Made by a program: the position numbers and the translations under genes | Part shown: one piece after another, positions 43,173 to 52,104 of the stretch | Numbering within the stretch: the first letter of the stretch is position 1 | How the letters are laid out: each line of letters begins with the position of its first letter | Assembly: GCF_002101585.1 (NCBI RefSeq) | Contig: NZ_LQOT01000014.1 | Coordinates: 1-64,000 of the forward strand | Direction: 5' to 3' | Length of the DNA: 64,000 nucleotides | From: Mycolicibacter engbaekii | GTDB taxonomy: Bacteria; Actinomycetota; Actinomycetes; Mycobacteriales; Mycobacteriaceae | The notes under the pieces: generated by a model | The model's input: the letters and a program-made list of their open reading frames with translations, nothing else | The model's database searches: none | Told to the model about the DNA's origin: nothing

Positions 43173-44753
43173 TTGAGCCACGCAACCGTCGATCCCGCCG
43201 AGCAGCCTTACCGTGCTCGTCGACAGAACTGGGTCAACCAGTTGGACCGGCACGCGCTGATGCAGCCGAACGCGACGGCGCTGCGCTTCCTCGGCCAGAC
43301 CACCACCTGGGCGCAGCTGCGTGACCGGGTCGCGGCGCTGGCCGACGCCCTGAGCCGTCGCGGGGTCCGCGCCGGCGATCGGGTGATGATCCTGATGCTC
43401 AACCGCACCGAGTTCGTCGAGTCGGTGCTGGCCGCCAACATGCTCGGCGGAATCGCGGTCCCGGTGAACTTCCGGCTCACCCCGCCGGAGATCGCCTACC
43501 TGGTCGGCGACTGCGAGGCCAGGGTGCTGATCACCGAACCGGCGCTGGTGCCGGTCGCCACCGGCGTGCGCGAGCTGACCGAGTTGCTGGAGACCGTGGT
43601 GGTGGCCGGTGCTCCCAGTGACAGCGATGCGGGTCTGATCGGCTACGAAGACCTCATCGACGAGACCGGCGAACCGCACGCGCCGGTCGACATCCCCAAC
43701 GACTCCCCGGCCCTGATCATCTACACCTCGGGGACCACCGGCCTGCCCAAGGGCGCGGTGCTCACCCACACCAACCTGCTGGGCCAGACCATGACGGCGC
43801 TGCACACCTCCGGGACCGGCACCGGCGACGTGGCGTTCATCGGTGTGCCGTTCTTCCACATCGCCGGGGTGGGCAACCTGCTGCCCGGCATGTGGCTGGG
43901 CATCCCGACCGTCATCAATCCGCTGGGCGCGTTCGACGCCGGCCAACTGCTCGACGTTTTGGCCGCGGAGCGGGTGACCGGGATCTTCCTGGTGCCGGCC
44001 CAGTGGCAGGCGGTCTGCGCCGAGCAGCAGGCCAACCCGCGTGACATCTGTCTGCGGACCATGTCGTGGGGCGCGGCGCCGGCCTCGGATGCCCTGCTGC
44101 GGCAGATGGCGGAGACGTTCCCGGGCACCAAGATCCTGGCGGCCTTCGGGCAGACCGAGATGTCGCCGGTGACCTGCATCCTGCTGGGCGAGGACGCCAT
44201 CAGGAAACTCGGTTCGGTCGGTACCGTGATTCCGACGGTCAGCGCCCGCGTGGTCGACGAGCAGATGAACGACGTGCCCGTCGGCGAGGTGGGCGAGATC
44301 GTGTACCGGGCGCCCACCCTGATGAGCGGCTATTGGAACAACCCCCAGGCCACCGCCGAGGCCTTCGCCGGCGGCTGGTTCCACTCCGGAGACCTGGTCC
44401 GCATGGACGAGGAAGGCTACGTGTGGGTGGTCGACCGCAAGAAGGACATGATCATCTCCGGCGGCGAGAACGTGTACTGCGCCGAAGTGGAGAACGTGCT
44501 GGCCGATCACCCGGACATCGTCGAGGTGGCCGTCATCGGCCGCCCGGACGAACGGTGGGGCGAGGTGCCGGTGGCGGTTGCTGCGTTGTCCCGCGAAGGG
44601 CTGACCCTGGCCGAGCTCGAGGTGTTCATGACCGAGCGTTTGGCGCGCTACAAGCACCCCAAGGCACTGGAGATCGTCGAGGCCCTGCCCCGCAACCCGG
44701 CGGGCAAGGTGCTCAAAACCGAACTGCGAACTCAGTTCGGTTCGGCCCGCTGA
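43173..44753 (+). CDS. fadD5: Fatty-acyl-CoA synthetase FadD5-like
   Basis: A 526-aa ANL-family ligase. The AMP-binding P-loop is IYTSGTTGLPKGAV, then AAFGQTEMSP, YWNNPQATAEAF, the hinge VDRKKDMIISGGENVY and the C-terminal catalytic Lys in RNPAGKVLKTEL. It activates fatty acids to acyl-CoA. As first gene of mce1 in M. tuberculosis it is linked to recycling of mycolic or fatty acids brought in by Mce1. The TTG at 43173 is chosen for its GGGAG site at good spacing and the SHATVDPAEQPY start; a GTG 11 codons upstream is possible. Confidence 0.9.
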   Translation: MSHATVDPAEQPYRARRQNWVNQLDRHALMQPNATALRFLGQTTTWAQLRDRVAALADALSRRGVRAGDRVMILMLNRTEFVESVLAANMLGGIAVPVNFRLTPPEIAYLVGDCEARVLITEPALVPVATGVRELTELLETVVVAGAPSDSDAGLIGYEDLIDETGEPHAPVDIPNDSPALIIYTSGTTGLPKGAVLTHTNLLGQTMTALHTSGTGTGDVAFIGVPFFHIAGVGNLLPGMWLGIPTVINPLGAFDAGQLLDVLAAERVTGIFLVPAQWQAVCAEQQANPRDICLRTMSWGAAPASDALLRQMAETFPGTKILAAFGQTEMSPVTCILLGEDAIRKLGSVGTVIPTVSARVVDEQMNDVPVGEVGEIVYRAPTLMSGYWNNPQATAEAFAGGWFHSGDLVRMDEEGYVWVVDRKKDMIISGGENVYCAEVENVLADHPDIVEVAVIGRPDERWGEVPVAVAALSREGLTLAELEVFMTERLARYKHPKALEIVEALPRNPAGKVLKTELRTQFGSAR

Positions 44754-45007
44754 ACCGATTAGGTGCACGGCTTTCACTATGGCGATCAGTGAGGTGGCAG
44801 GGCGTTACTGCCCGGTAGGAAACGCGCGTGGGTTCCGTCCGTTCAATGTTCCTCTCACGGAGCCATCAGGTATGGTCCGATGGTCGCCAAAGGCACTCGG
44901 GGCCGAGAAGGTGACGCCGGTCTCGCTGATCGACGGACGGGAGAAGACACTGTGCGACGCGGTTTGTTGCTGAGTCGTGCGGCGGGATCTTTTGTGAGGG
45001 GGGTGGT
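44754..45007 (+). promoter_or_regulatory. fadD5-yrbE1A intergenic region, possible internal mce1 promoter
   Basis: This 254-base gap breaks an otherwise tightly overlapping operon. M. tuberculosis is known to have an internal promoter between fadD5 and yrbE1A. A possible -10, TATGGT, lies at 44871-44876 without a strong -35, and the region ends in a purine-rich GTGAGGGGGGTG ribosome-binding site for yrbE1A. I see no clear terminator or operator. Confidence 0.4.
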
Positions 45008-45811
45008 GTGACCGCTCCAGCGAGTCCCCGTGTCGCCGACTTCCTCCGGGATCGTGTGCTGCCGCCGCTGATCATGGTCGGCGGTTTCTTCAGGATGTGT
45101 GCCCTGACCGCCCGGGCCCTGTTCGTCCGGCCCTTCCAGTGGCGCGAGACGCTGCAGCAGGGCTGGTTCATCACCAGCGTCGCCATCATCCCGACCATCG
45201 CTGTCGCCATCCCGCTGACCGTGCTGCTGGTCTTCACGCTCAATATCTTGTTGGCGCAGTTCGGTGCCGCAGATGTGTCCGGTGCCGGCGCAGGCATCGC
45301 GGCCGTCACCCAGTTGGGTCCGCTGGTCACTGTGCTGGTGGTTGCCGGCGCCGGGTCGACCGCGATCTGCGCCGACCTGGGGGCCCGGACCATTCGCGAG
45401 GAGATCGACGCGATGGAGGTGCTGGGTATCGACCCCATCCATCGCCTGGTGGTGCCAAGGGTGATCGCCGCGACCGTGGTGGCCCTGCTGCTCAACGCAC
45501 TGGTGATCGTGATCGGCCTGGCCGGCGGCTTCCTGTTCGGTGTCTACCTGCAGAACGTGTCCGGTGGCGCCTACCTGTCGACGTTGACTCTGCTCACCGG
45601 GTTGCCCGAGGTGATCATCTCGACGGTGAAGGCGAGCGTGTTCGGACTCATCGCCGGCTTAGTCGGTTGCTATCGAGGGCTCACCGTGCGCGGTGGCTCC
45701 AAAGGCCTGGGCACCGCCGTGAACGAGACCGTCGTGCTGTGCGTGCTTGCGTTGTTCGCCGTGAACGTGGTGCTGACCACCATCGGCGTGAAGTTCGGAA
45801 CGGGGACCTGA
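45008..45811 (+). CDS. yrbE1A: MlaE/YrbE-type ABC permease of the Mce1 transporter, subunit A
   Basis: A 267-aa membrane protein with five to six hydrophobic segments and the MlaE-family loop GAGSTAICADLGARTIREEIDAMEVLGIDPIHRLVVPR, which contacts the ATPase. It pairs with YrbE1B to form the inner-membrane permease that energises lipid import by the Mce1 proteins, with the MceG ATPase encoded elsewhere. GTG start after a GAGGGGGGTG site. It lies one base before yrbE1B. Confidence 0.93.
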   Translation: MTAPASPRVADFLRDRVLPPLIMVGGFFRMCALTARALFVRPFQWRETLQQGWFITSVAIIPTIAVAIPLTVLLVFTLNILLAQFGAADVSGAGAGIAAVTQLGPLVTVLVVAGAGSTAICADLGARTIREEIDAMEVLGIDPIHRLVVPRVIAATVVALLLNALVIVIGLAGGFLFGVYLQNVSGGAYLSTLTLLTGLPEVIISTVKASVFGLIAGLVGCYRGLTVRGGSKGLGTAVNETVVLCVLALFAVNVVLTTIGVKFGTGT

Positions 45812-45812
45812 C

Positions 45813-46682
45813 ATGTCGACATCAGCGGTGGTGCGAGGTCGCTTTCCCGGCCTGGTCGCCAACTATCAGCGCTATGTCGGGGTAGCTGGCCGCACGCTGG
45901 AGAAGAGCGGTCGGCTCGGTTGGTTCTCGGTGGCCGCCCTTCGGCAGATTCCGTGGGCGCTGCGCCGGTACCGCACCGAGACGCTGCGTCTGGTCGCCGA
46001 ATTGGGGATGGGCACCGGAGCCATGGCGGTGATCGGCGGCACTGTCGCGATCATGGGTTTCGTGATGCTGGCCGGCGGTTCGCTGATCGCCATCCAGGGC
46101 TTCACCTCGCTGGGCAACATCGGGGTCGAGACCTACACCGGTTTCGCCGCGGCCCTGGTCAACGTGCGCGTGGTCGGTCCGGTCAACGCCGGTATCGCCT
46201 TGGCGGCCACCGTGGGAGCGGGCGCCACCGCCGAATTGGGCGCGATGCGCATCAGCGAGGAGATCGACGCGCTCGAAGTGATGGGGATCAACTCGATCGC
46301 CTACCTGGTGTCGACGCGTGTGGTGGCCGGTTTCACCGTGATCATTCCGCTCTACGCGCTCGCACTGATCATGGCGTTCGCCGCACCGCAGATCGTCACC
46401 ACGTTGTTCTTCGGCCAGTCCTCGGGCACCTACGAGCACTACTTCCGAACGTTCCTGCGGCCAGATGACGTGTTCTGGTCCTTCATCGAGACCATATTGA
46501 TCGCGGTGGTGGTCATGATCACCCACTGCTATTACGGCTTCAACGCCAGCGGGGGACCGGTCGGCGTGGGCAGCGCGGTCGGCCAGTCGATGCGCCTGTC
46601 CCTGATCACCGTGCCCACCGTCGTGCTGCTCGCCGCGTTGGCGCTCTACGGCGTCGACCCCAACTTCAACCTAACGATGTGA
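45813..46682 (+). CDS. yrbE1B: MlaE/YrbE-type ABC permease of the Mce1 transporter, subunit B
   Basis: A 289-aa MlaE-family permease. After an amphipathic N-terminal part it shows GTGAMAVIGGTVAIMGFVMLAGGSLIAIQGF and the coupling loop GAGATAELGAMRISEEIDALEVMGINSIAYLVSTR, then further membrane segments to the end. It forms the heterodimeric permease with YrbE1A. ATG one base after the YrbE1A stop; its TGA overlaps the Mce1A GTG. Confidence 0.93.
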   Translation: MSTSAVVRGRFPGLVANYQRYVGVAGRTLEKSGRLGWFSVAALRQIPWALRRYRTETLRLVAELGMGTGAMAVIGGTVAIMGFVMLAGGSLIAIQGFTSLGNIGVETYTGFAAALVNVRVVGPVNAGIALAATVGAGATAELGAMRISEEIDALEVMGINSIAYLVSTRVVAGFTVIIPLYALALIMAFAAPQIVTTLFFGQSSGTYEHYFRTFLRPDDVFWSFIETILIAVVVMITHCYYGFNASGGPVGVGSAVGQSMRLSLITVPTVVLLAALALYGVDPNFNLTM

Positions 46683-47899
46683 CGCGGATGGCAAACGGGA
46701 AGCAGAACAAAGTCCACAACCCGCCGTACCGGCTCGCGGGCCTGGTGACCTTCGCGGTCCTGGCCCTTATCGCCGGCCTGGTTTACGGCCAGTTCCGTGG
46801 CGCTTTCACCAAGACGACGACATTGACCATGGTGGCCCCGCGCGCCGGTCTGGTGATGGATCCCGGCGGTCCGGTGACCTACAACGGGGTCCAGATCGGG
46901 CGCGTCTCGAGCATCACGCCGACCGAGTACGAGAACAAGCCGGCCGCCAAGTTCGCCCTCGACGTGAACCCGAAGTACCTCAAGCTGATTCCGTCCAACG
47001 TGAAGGCCGACATCATGGCGACCACGCTGTTCGGCAACAAGTACGTCTCGCTGACCGCGCCGGAACACCCTGCGCGGGAGCGCATCACCACCAAAAACAT
47101 CATCGCGACCTCGGTGACCACCGAGCTCAACACGCTGTTCGAGACGATCAACAACCTGTCCGAACACGTCGACCCGATCAAACTGAACCTGACCCTGCAC
47201 GCCGCGGCGGAGGCTCTGACCGGGCTGGGCGACAAGCTGGGTGAATCGCTGGTCAACGGCAATGCGATCCTCGACGACGCCAATGCGCGGATGCCGTTGT
47301 TCCGCCGCGACCTCAAGGGTTTCGCCAACCTGGCCGAGGTCTACGCCAATGGGGCACCGGATCTGATCGGCTTCCTGGACAGCTCGGTGGTGACCGTCAA
47401 GACGATCACCAACCAACAGAAGGAACTGGACGCCGCGTTGCTGGGCGCCGCCGGGGTGGGCAACCTTGGGGCCGACATCACCGAGCGGTTCGGTCCGTAC
47501 TTCCGGGCCCAGTTCGCCGATCTGGTTCCGGTCTCGGCGCTGCTGGACGAGTACAGCCCGGAGTTGTTCTGCGCCATCCGAAACCTGGCCGAGGGCGCAC
47601 CCAAGGTCTACGAGTTCCTCGGCGGCGACGGCTACGCGCTCGACACCGTCAGTGAGTTGGTCGGCCCGGCCAACCCGTACATCTACCCCGAGAACCTGCC
47701 GCGGTACAACGCCCGCGGTGGCCCTGGCGGCGCGCCGGGTTGTTGGCAGAAGATCACCCATGACTTCTGGCCGGCGCCCTACCTGGTGGCCGACACGGGA
47801 GTCAGCCAAGCGCCGTACAACCACTTTGATACCGGATCGCCCCTGGCCGTTGATTACGTCTGGGGTCGCCAAGTCGGGGATAACACGATTAACCCATGA
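46679..47899 (+). CDS. mce1A: Mce1A
   Basis: A 406-aa MCE protein. One N-terminal membrane segment (about 15-38) is followed by the MCE/MlaD domain (TMVAPRAGLVMDPGGPVTYNGVQIGRVSS onward), the coiled-coil Cholesterol-uptake porter region, and the tail NPYIYPENLPRYNARGGPGGAPGCW ... VWGRQVGDNTINP. That tail is nearly that of M. tuberculosis Mce1A, which fixes the operon identity. It lacks an Ala/Gly-rich loop of about 50 residues found before that tail in M. tuberculosis. GTG overlaps the yrbE1B stop, and an ATG three codons in is possible. Confidence 0.94.
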   Translation: MTRMANGKQNKVHNPPYRLAGLVTFAVLALIAGLVYGQFRGAFTKTTTLTMVAPRAGLVMDPGGPVTYNGVQIGRVSSITPTEYENKPAAKFALDVNPKYLKLIPSNVKADIMATTLFGNKYVSLTAPEHPARERITTKNIIATSVTTELNTLFETINNLSEHVDPIKLNLTLHAAAEALTGLGDKLGESLVNGNAILDDANARMPLFRRDLKGFANLAEVYANGAPDLIGFLDSSVVTVKTITNQQKELDAALLGAAGVGNLGADITERFGPYFRAQFADLVPVSALLDEYSPELFCAIRNLAEGAPKVYEFLGGDGYALDTVSELVGPANPYIYPENLPRYNARGGPGGAPGCWQKITHDFWPAPYLVADTGVSQAPYNHFDTGSPLAVDYVWGRQVGDNTINP

Positions 47900-48924
47900 A
47901 CATCACCAGAACCGCTATCAAACTCGGCGCCGTCGGCTCGGTGCTGCTGCTCTTCACGGTCGGCCTCGTCGTGGTGTTCGGGCAGATCCGGTTCGACCGG
48001 ACAGCCCGCTACTCCGCGGAGTTCAGCAATGCCAGTGGGCTGCGCCAGGGCCAGTTCGTCCGCGCCTCCGGTGTGGAGATCGGCAAGGTCAAACGAGTCC
48101 GGCTGGTCGACGGCGGCCGTCGCGCCGTGGTGGATTTCGACGTCGACCGTTCGCTGCCGCTCTACCAGTCGACCACCGCACAGATCCGTTACGCCGACCT
48201 CATCGGCAACCGCTACCTGGAGCTCAAGCGCGGCGAGGGTCAGGGCGCCGACGAGCGGTTGCCCATGGGCGGGTTCATCCCCTCCTCCCGGACCGAGCCG
48301 GCGCTGGACCTGGATGCGTTGATCGGCGGCTTCAAGCCGGTCTTTCGGGCACTGGACCCGGACAAGATCAACACCATCGCCTCGACCATCGTCACGGTGT
48401 TCCAGGGCCAGGGCGGAACCATCAACGACATCCTGGAGCAGACCGCCCAGCTGACCTCCCACATCGCCGACCGTGATGCGGCCATCGGCGAGGTGGTCAA
48501 AAACCTGAACGTGGTGCTCGACACCGCGGTGCGGCACCGCCAGACGTTCGACGAGACCGTCGACAATTTCGACAAGCTGGTCAAGGGCCTGAACAACCAC
48601 GCCGACGGACTGGCCAACGGCACCGCGGAATTCGGCAACGCCGCAGGCAATCTGGCAGACCTGCTGGCCGACAACCGCACGCAGCTGCACAGCCTGTTCC
48701 CGGTGGCCGGACCCGAGCCACCAGACCGGCTCAACGATGTCGACGAGCTGTTCCAGAAGATTCCGAAGGCCTTGAAGCTGATTGGCCGCACCGGTGTCTA
48801 CGGTGACTTCTTCAACTTCTACATCTGCGACGCGACCATCAAGCTTCCCGGCTTGCAGCCCGGCGGACCGGTGCGAAACGTCCGGTTGTGGCAGCAGCCG
48901 ACCGGGAGGTGCACGCCCCAGTGA
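47896..48924 (+). CDS. mce1B: Mce1B
   Basis: A 342-aa MCE protein: an N-terminal anchor (about 10-30), the MCE domain with SGLRQGQFVRASGVEIGKVKRV, and a helical stretch with FQGQGGTINDILEQTAQL and long heptads. The C-terminal VYGDFFNFYICDATIKLPGLQPGGPVRNVRLW matches M. tuberculosis Mce1B. It forms part of the hexameric MCE tunnel across the periplasm. Its ATG overlaps the Mce1A stop and its stop overlaps the Mce1C GTG. Confidence 0.93.
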   Translation: MNITRTAIKLGAVGSVLLLFTVGLVVVFGQIRFDRTARYSAEFSNASGLRQGQFVRASGVEIGKVKRVRLVDGGRRAVVDFDVDRSLPLYQSTTAQIRYADLIGNRYLELKRGEGQGADERLPMGGFIPSSRTEPALDLDALIGGFKPVFRALDPDKINTIASTIVTVFQGQGGTINDILEQTAQLTSHIADRDAAIGEVVKNLNVVLDTAVRHRQTFDETVDNFDKLVKGLNNHADGLANGTAEFGNAAGNLADLLADNRTQLHSLFPVAGPEPPDRLNDVDELFQKIPKALKLIGRTGVYGDFFNFYICDATIKLPGLQPGGPVRNVRLWQQPTGRCTPQ

Positions 48925-50525
48925 GGACCCTGGAACCGCCCAACCGGGCACGGATCGGCATCATCGGCGTTGCCTCGGTCATCTTGGTGACCCTGGTGGG
49001 GCAGAGCTTCACCCAGGTGCCGATGCTTTTCGCCGAGCCGAGTTACTACGGTGAGCTCTCCGACACCGGCGGCCTGACTGCCGGCGACAAGGTGCGCATC
49101 TCAGGTGTCGACGTCGGCAAGGTCCAGGACCTGTCGATCGCCGGCGACCACGTCCTGGTGAAATTCTCGGTGGGAGCCAACCCGATCGGCAGCGACAGCC
49201 GGATCGGCGTCAAGACCGACACCATCCTGGGCAAGAAGATCCTGTCGATCGAGCCCAAGGGCGAGCGTCGGCTCTCGCCGCAAAGTGTGCTGCCCCTGGG
49301 TCAGAGCACCACGCCCTACCAGCTCTACGACGCGGTCTTCGACGCCACCAAGGCCGCCTCGGGCTGGGACATCGACACGGTCAAGAAGTCGCTGAAGGTG
49401 CTCTCGGAGACCGTCGACCAGACCTACCCGGAGCTGAGCTCCGCCCTCGACGGTGTCGCGAAGTTCTCCGACACCATCGGCAAACGCGACGAGGAGATCA
49501 CCCACCTGCTGGCCCAGACCAACCAGGTGGCCAGTGTCATCGGCGCCCGCAGCGAGCAGATCGACGCCCTGCTGCGCAACACCCAGACCCTGTCGGCCGC
49601 GGTCAACCAGCGCAGTCAGGCGATCTCGGCGTTGCTGGGCAACATCGCGTACTTCGGCGAGCAGGTTCAGGGCCTGGTCCGGGACAACCCCAACCTGGAT
49701 CTGAACCACGTGTTCGAAGAGGCATCCAACATCACCGACATGTTGGTGCGCCGCAAAGAAGACCTGATGGAGATGTTCACCATCTTGGGCCGGTACCTCA
49801 CGATCGTGAACGACGCGGTCGCGTCGGGCCCGTACTTCAAGGTGTCGACCCTGAACCTGGTCCCGTTCTGGATCCTGCAGCCCTGGGTCGACGCCGCGTT
49901 CAAGAAGCGCGGCATCTCGCCGGAGGAGTTCTGGCGCAACGCCGGCCTGCCGGAGTTCCGCTACCCCGACCCCAACGGCACCAGGTTCGCCAACGGTGCA
50001 CCGCCGCCTGCTCCGCAGGTGATCGAGGGCACGCCCGAGCACCCCGGGCCGGCCGTCGCGCCCGGATCGCCGTGCTCCTATGCGCCCGCAGCCGGAATGT
50101 TCCCGACCCCGGCCAACCCGCTGCCGTGTGCGAACGTCGACACCAGCGCCGGTCCCTTCGGGACGAGCGGTCCGTACCCGGGGCCGACCGATGTGCTGTT
50201 CTCGCCGCCCAACCCCGACGGTCTGCCGGCGTCGCCGGGCATTCCGATCGCGGGTCGCCCCGGCGAGACTCCGCCGGTGGTGCCGGGCACCCCGGTTCCG
50301 CTGCCCGACGCCAACCCCGGAGCACGATCGGAGCCTGTGGGCCCGGTCGCCGGTCCGGCACCGGCAAACCCGGGCGCGGCACCACCGCCGGGACCGCGGG
50401 CGCCTGGCCCGCCGGCCCCGCCCGGCCCCGGCAACCAGCTGCCGGCACCGTTCATCACGCCCGGAGAAGGCGGGAACAGCCAGCCGGGTGGCGGCGGCGG
50501 CGCAAGAGGGAGTGAGCGGCCGTGA
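48921..50525 (+). CDS. mce1C: Mce1C
   Basis: A 534-aa MCE protein. It begins VRTLEPPNRARIGIIGVASVILVTLVGQSF (anchor about 10-30), then the MCE domain GELSDTGGLTAGDKVRISGVDVGKV, a coiled-coil zone around 130-270, and a Pro-rich tail of about 150 residues from APPPAPQVIEGTPEH to the end, shared with M. tuberculosis Mce1C. The tail probably lies outside the tunnel, toward the envelope. GTG overlaps the Mce1B stop. Confidence 0.93.
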   Translation: MRTLEPPNRARIGIIGVASVILVTLVGQSFTQVPMLFAEPSYYGELSDTGGLTAGDKVRISGVDVGKVQDLSIAGDHVLVKFSVGANPIGSDSRIGVKTDTILGKKILSIEPKGERRLSPQSVLPLGQSTTPYQLYDAVFDATKAASGWDIDTVKKSLKVLSETVDQTYPELSSALDGVAKFSDTIGKRDEEITHLLAQTNQVASVIGARSEQIDALLRNTQTLSAAVNQRSQAISALLGNIAYFGEQVQGLVRDNPNLDLNHVFEEASNITDMLVRRKEDLMEMFTILGRYLTIVNDAVASGPYFKVSTLNLVPFWILQPWVDAAFKKRGISPEEFWRNAGLPEFRYPDPNGTRFANGAPPPAPQVIEGTPEHPGPAVAPGSPCSYAPAAGMFPTPANPLPCANVDTSAGPFGTSGPYPGPTDVLFSPPNPDGLPASPGIPIAGRPGETPPVVPGTPVPLPDANPGARSEPVGPVAGPAPANPGAAPPPGPRAPGPPAPPGPGNQLPAPFITPGEGGNSQPGGGGGARGSERP

Positions 50526-52087
50526 GTACCGTCTTTGATGTTCGCAACCTGCGACTGCCGGAGCGCTCCCGTAAGGCGGTGATCGTCGGATCGCTGCTGT
50601 TGGCCCTGGCTTTGGTGGCCGCCTTCGGCGGAGTGCAGCTGTTCCGAAAGCTGAACAGCAACACCGTCGTCGCCTACTTCCCGCAGACCGACGCGCTCTA
50701 CCCCGGCGATGCGGTGCAGATCATGGGCGTCCGCGTCGGCGCGATCGACAAGATCGAGCCGGCGGGCGACAAGATGAAGGTCACCCTGCACTACAACAAC
50801 AAGTACAAGGTGCCCGCCGAGGCCAAGGCGATCATCTTGAACCCGACTCTGGTCGCGTCGCGCACCATTCAGTTGGAGCCGCCGTACCGCGGTGGCGCGG
50901 TGCTGGCCGACAACGCGGTGATCCCCGAGGAGCGGACCGAGGTCCCGGTCGAGTGGGACACACTGCGCAACGACGTCACCAACATCATCAACAAGCTGGG
51001 TCCGACCGCCGAGCAGCCGAAGGGGCCGATCGGCGAGGCCATCGAATCGTTCGCCGACGGCCTGTCCGGAAAGGGCCAGGAGATCAACAGGGCGTTCGAC
51101 AATCTGTCGGAAGCCCTGACCGCGCTGAACAAGGGCCGCGGCGACTTCTTCGCGGTGGTGCGCAGCCTGTCGCTGTTCGTCAAGGCGCTGGACCACAACG
51201 ACCAGCAGTTCGTCGCGCTGAACCGGGACCTGGCGAAATTCACCAGCAACCTCAACAGCACCGACCAGGCGCTGGCGACGGCCACCGACCAGTTCTACGC
51301 CACCATGACGATCGTCAAGGCGTTCCTCAGCCAGAACGCGAAACCGTTGGTGCACACCATCAACAATGTGGAGCAGGTGACCACCGCGATCACCCAGCCC
51401 GACGCCCTCGACGGCTTCGAGACCGCGCTGCACATCCTGCCGAACGTGTTGTCCGCGGTCGGCGAGATCTACCACCCGGCACAGGGCATGGTGCTCGGCT
51501 CTCCGGTGCTGGTGAACTTCGCGAACCCGATGGAGTTCATCTGCAGCGCCATCCAGGCCGGCAGCCGGCTCGGTTACCAGGACTCCGCCGAGCTGTGCGC
51601 GGAGTACCTGGCTCCGGTGGCGGACGCGATCAAGTTCAACTACCTGCCGTTCGGTATCAACATCTGGACCAGCGCGTACACCCTGCCCAAGCAGATCGCC
51701 TACTCCGAGCCGCGGCTTCAGCCGCCGCCGGGATACAAGGACACCACCGTCCCGGGTATCTGGGTGCCCGACACCCCGTTCTCGCACCGCAACACCCAGC
51801 CCGGCTGGATTACCGCGCCCGGCATGCAGGGCGTGGAGCCCGGACATGACACCGCGCGACTGCTCACCCCGGAGTCTCTTGCGCAGCTGATGGGCGGCCC
51901 GGACCCGGCGCCGGTCGAATCGCAGTACCAGACGCCGCCCGGTCCGCCGAACTCCTACGACGAGGCACCCGGTCCGCTGCCGTTCATCGGCCAGCCGCCC
52001 GGGGTGGGACCGATAGCACCGCCGCCGCCGGGACCCAACGTCATTCCGGGGCCCGTGGCGCCGCTGCCCCCGCGGGGTCAAGGCTGA
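50522..52087 (+). CDS. mce1D: Mce1D
   Basis: A 521-aa MCE protein with an anchor at about 20-42 (IVGSLLLALALVAAFGG) and the MCE domain VVAYFPQTDALYPGDAVQIMGVRVGAIDK. A helical needle segment follows, with FADGLSGKGQEINRAFDNLSEALTALNKG. The tail is Pro-rich (PPGPPNSYDEAPGPLPFIGQPPG). GTG overlaps the Mce1C stop with GGGAGTGAG just before it. It is part of the Mce1 lipid importer. Confidence 0.93.
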   Translation: MSTVFDVRNLRLPERSRKAVIVGSLLLALALVAAFGGVQLFRKLNSNTVVAYFPQTDALYPGDAVQIMGVRVGAIDKIEPAGDKMKVTLHYNNKYKVPAEAKAIILNPTLVASRTIQLEPPYRGGAVLADNAVIPEERTEVPVEWDTLRNDVTNIINKLGPTAEQPKGPIGEAIESFADGLSGKGQEINRAFDNLSEALTALNKGRGDFFAVVRSLSLFVKALDHNDQQFVALNRDLAKFTSNLNSTDQALATATDQFYATMTIVKAFLSQNAKPLVHTINNVEQVTTAITQPDALDGFETALHILPNVLSAVGEIYHPAQGMVLGSPVLVNFANPMEFICSAIQAGSRLGYQDSAELCAEYLAPVADAIKFNYLPFGINIWTSAYTLPKQIAYSEPRLQPPPGYKDTTVPGIWVPDTPFSHRNTQPGWITAPGMQGVEPGHDTARLLTPESLAQLMGGPDPAPVESQYQTPPGPPNSYDEAPGPLPFIGQPPGVGPIAPPPPGPNVIPGPVAPLPPRGQG

Positions 52088-52104
52088 TGAGACGGAGGAC
52101 AGCG

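Noticed and set aside
43149..44777. A long minus-strand frame opposite fadD5, considered as a possible mce1R
   Set aside because: It has no GntR/FadR helix-turn-helix pattern and is a shadow of fadD5, so mce1R is absent from this place.
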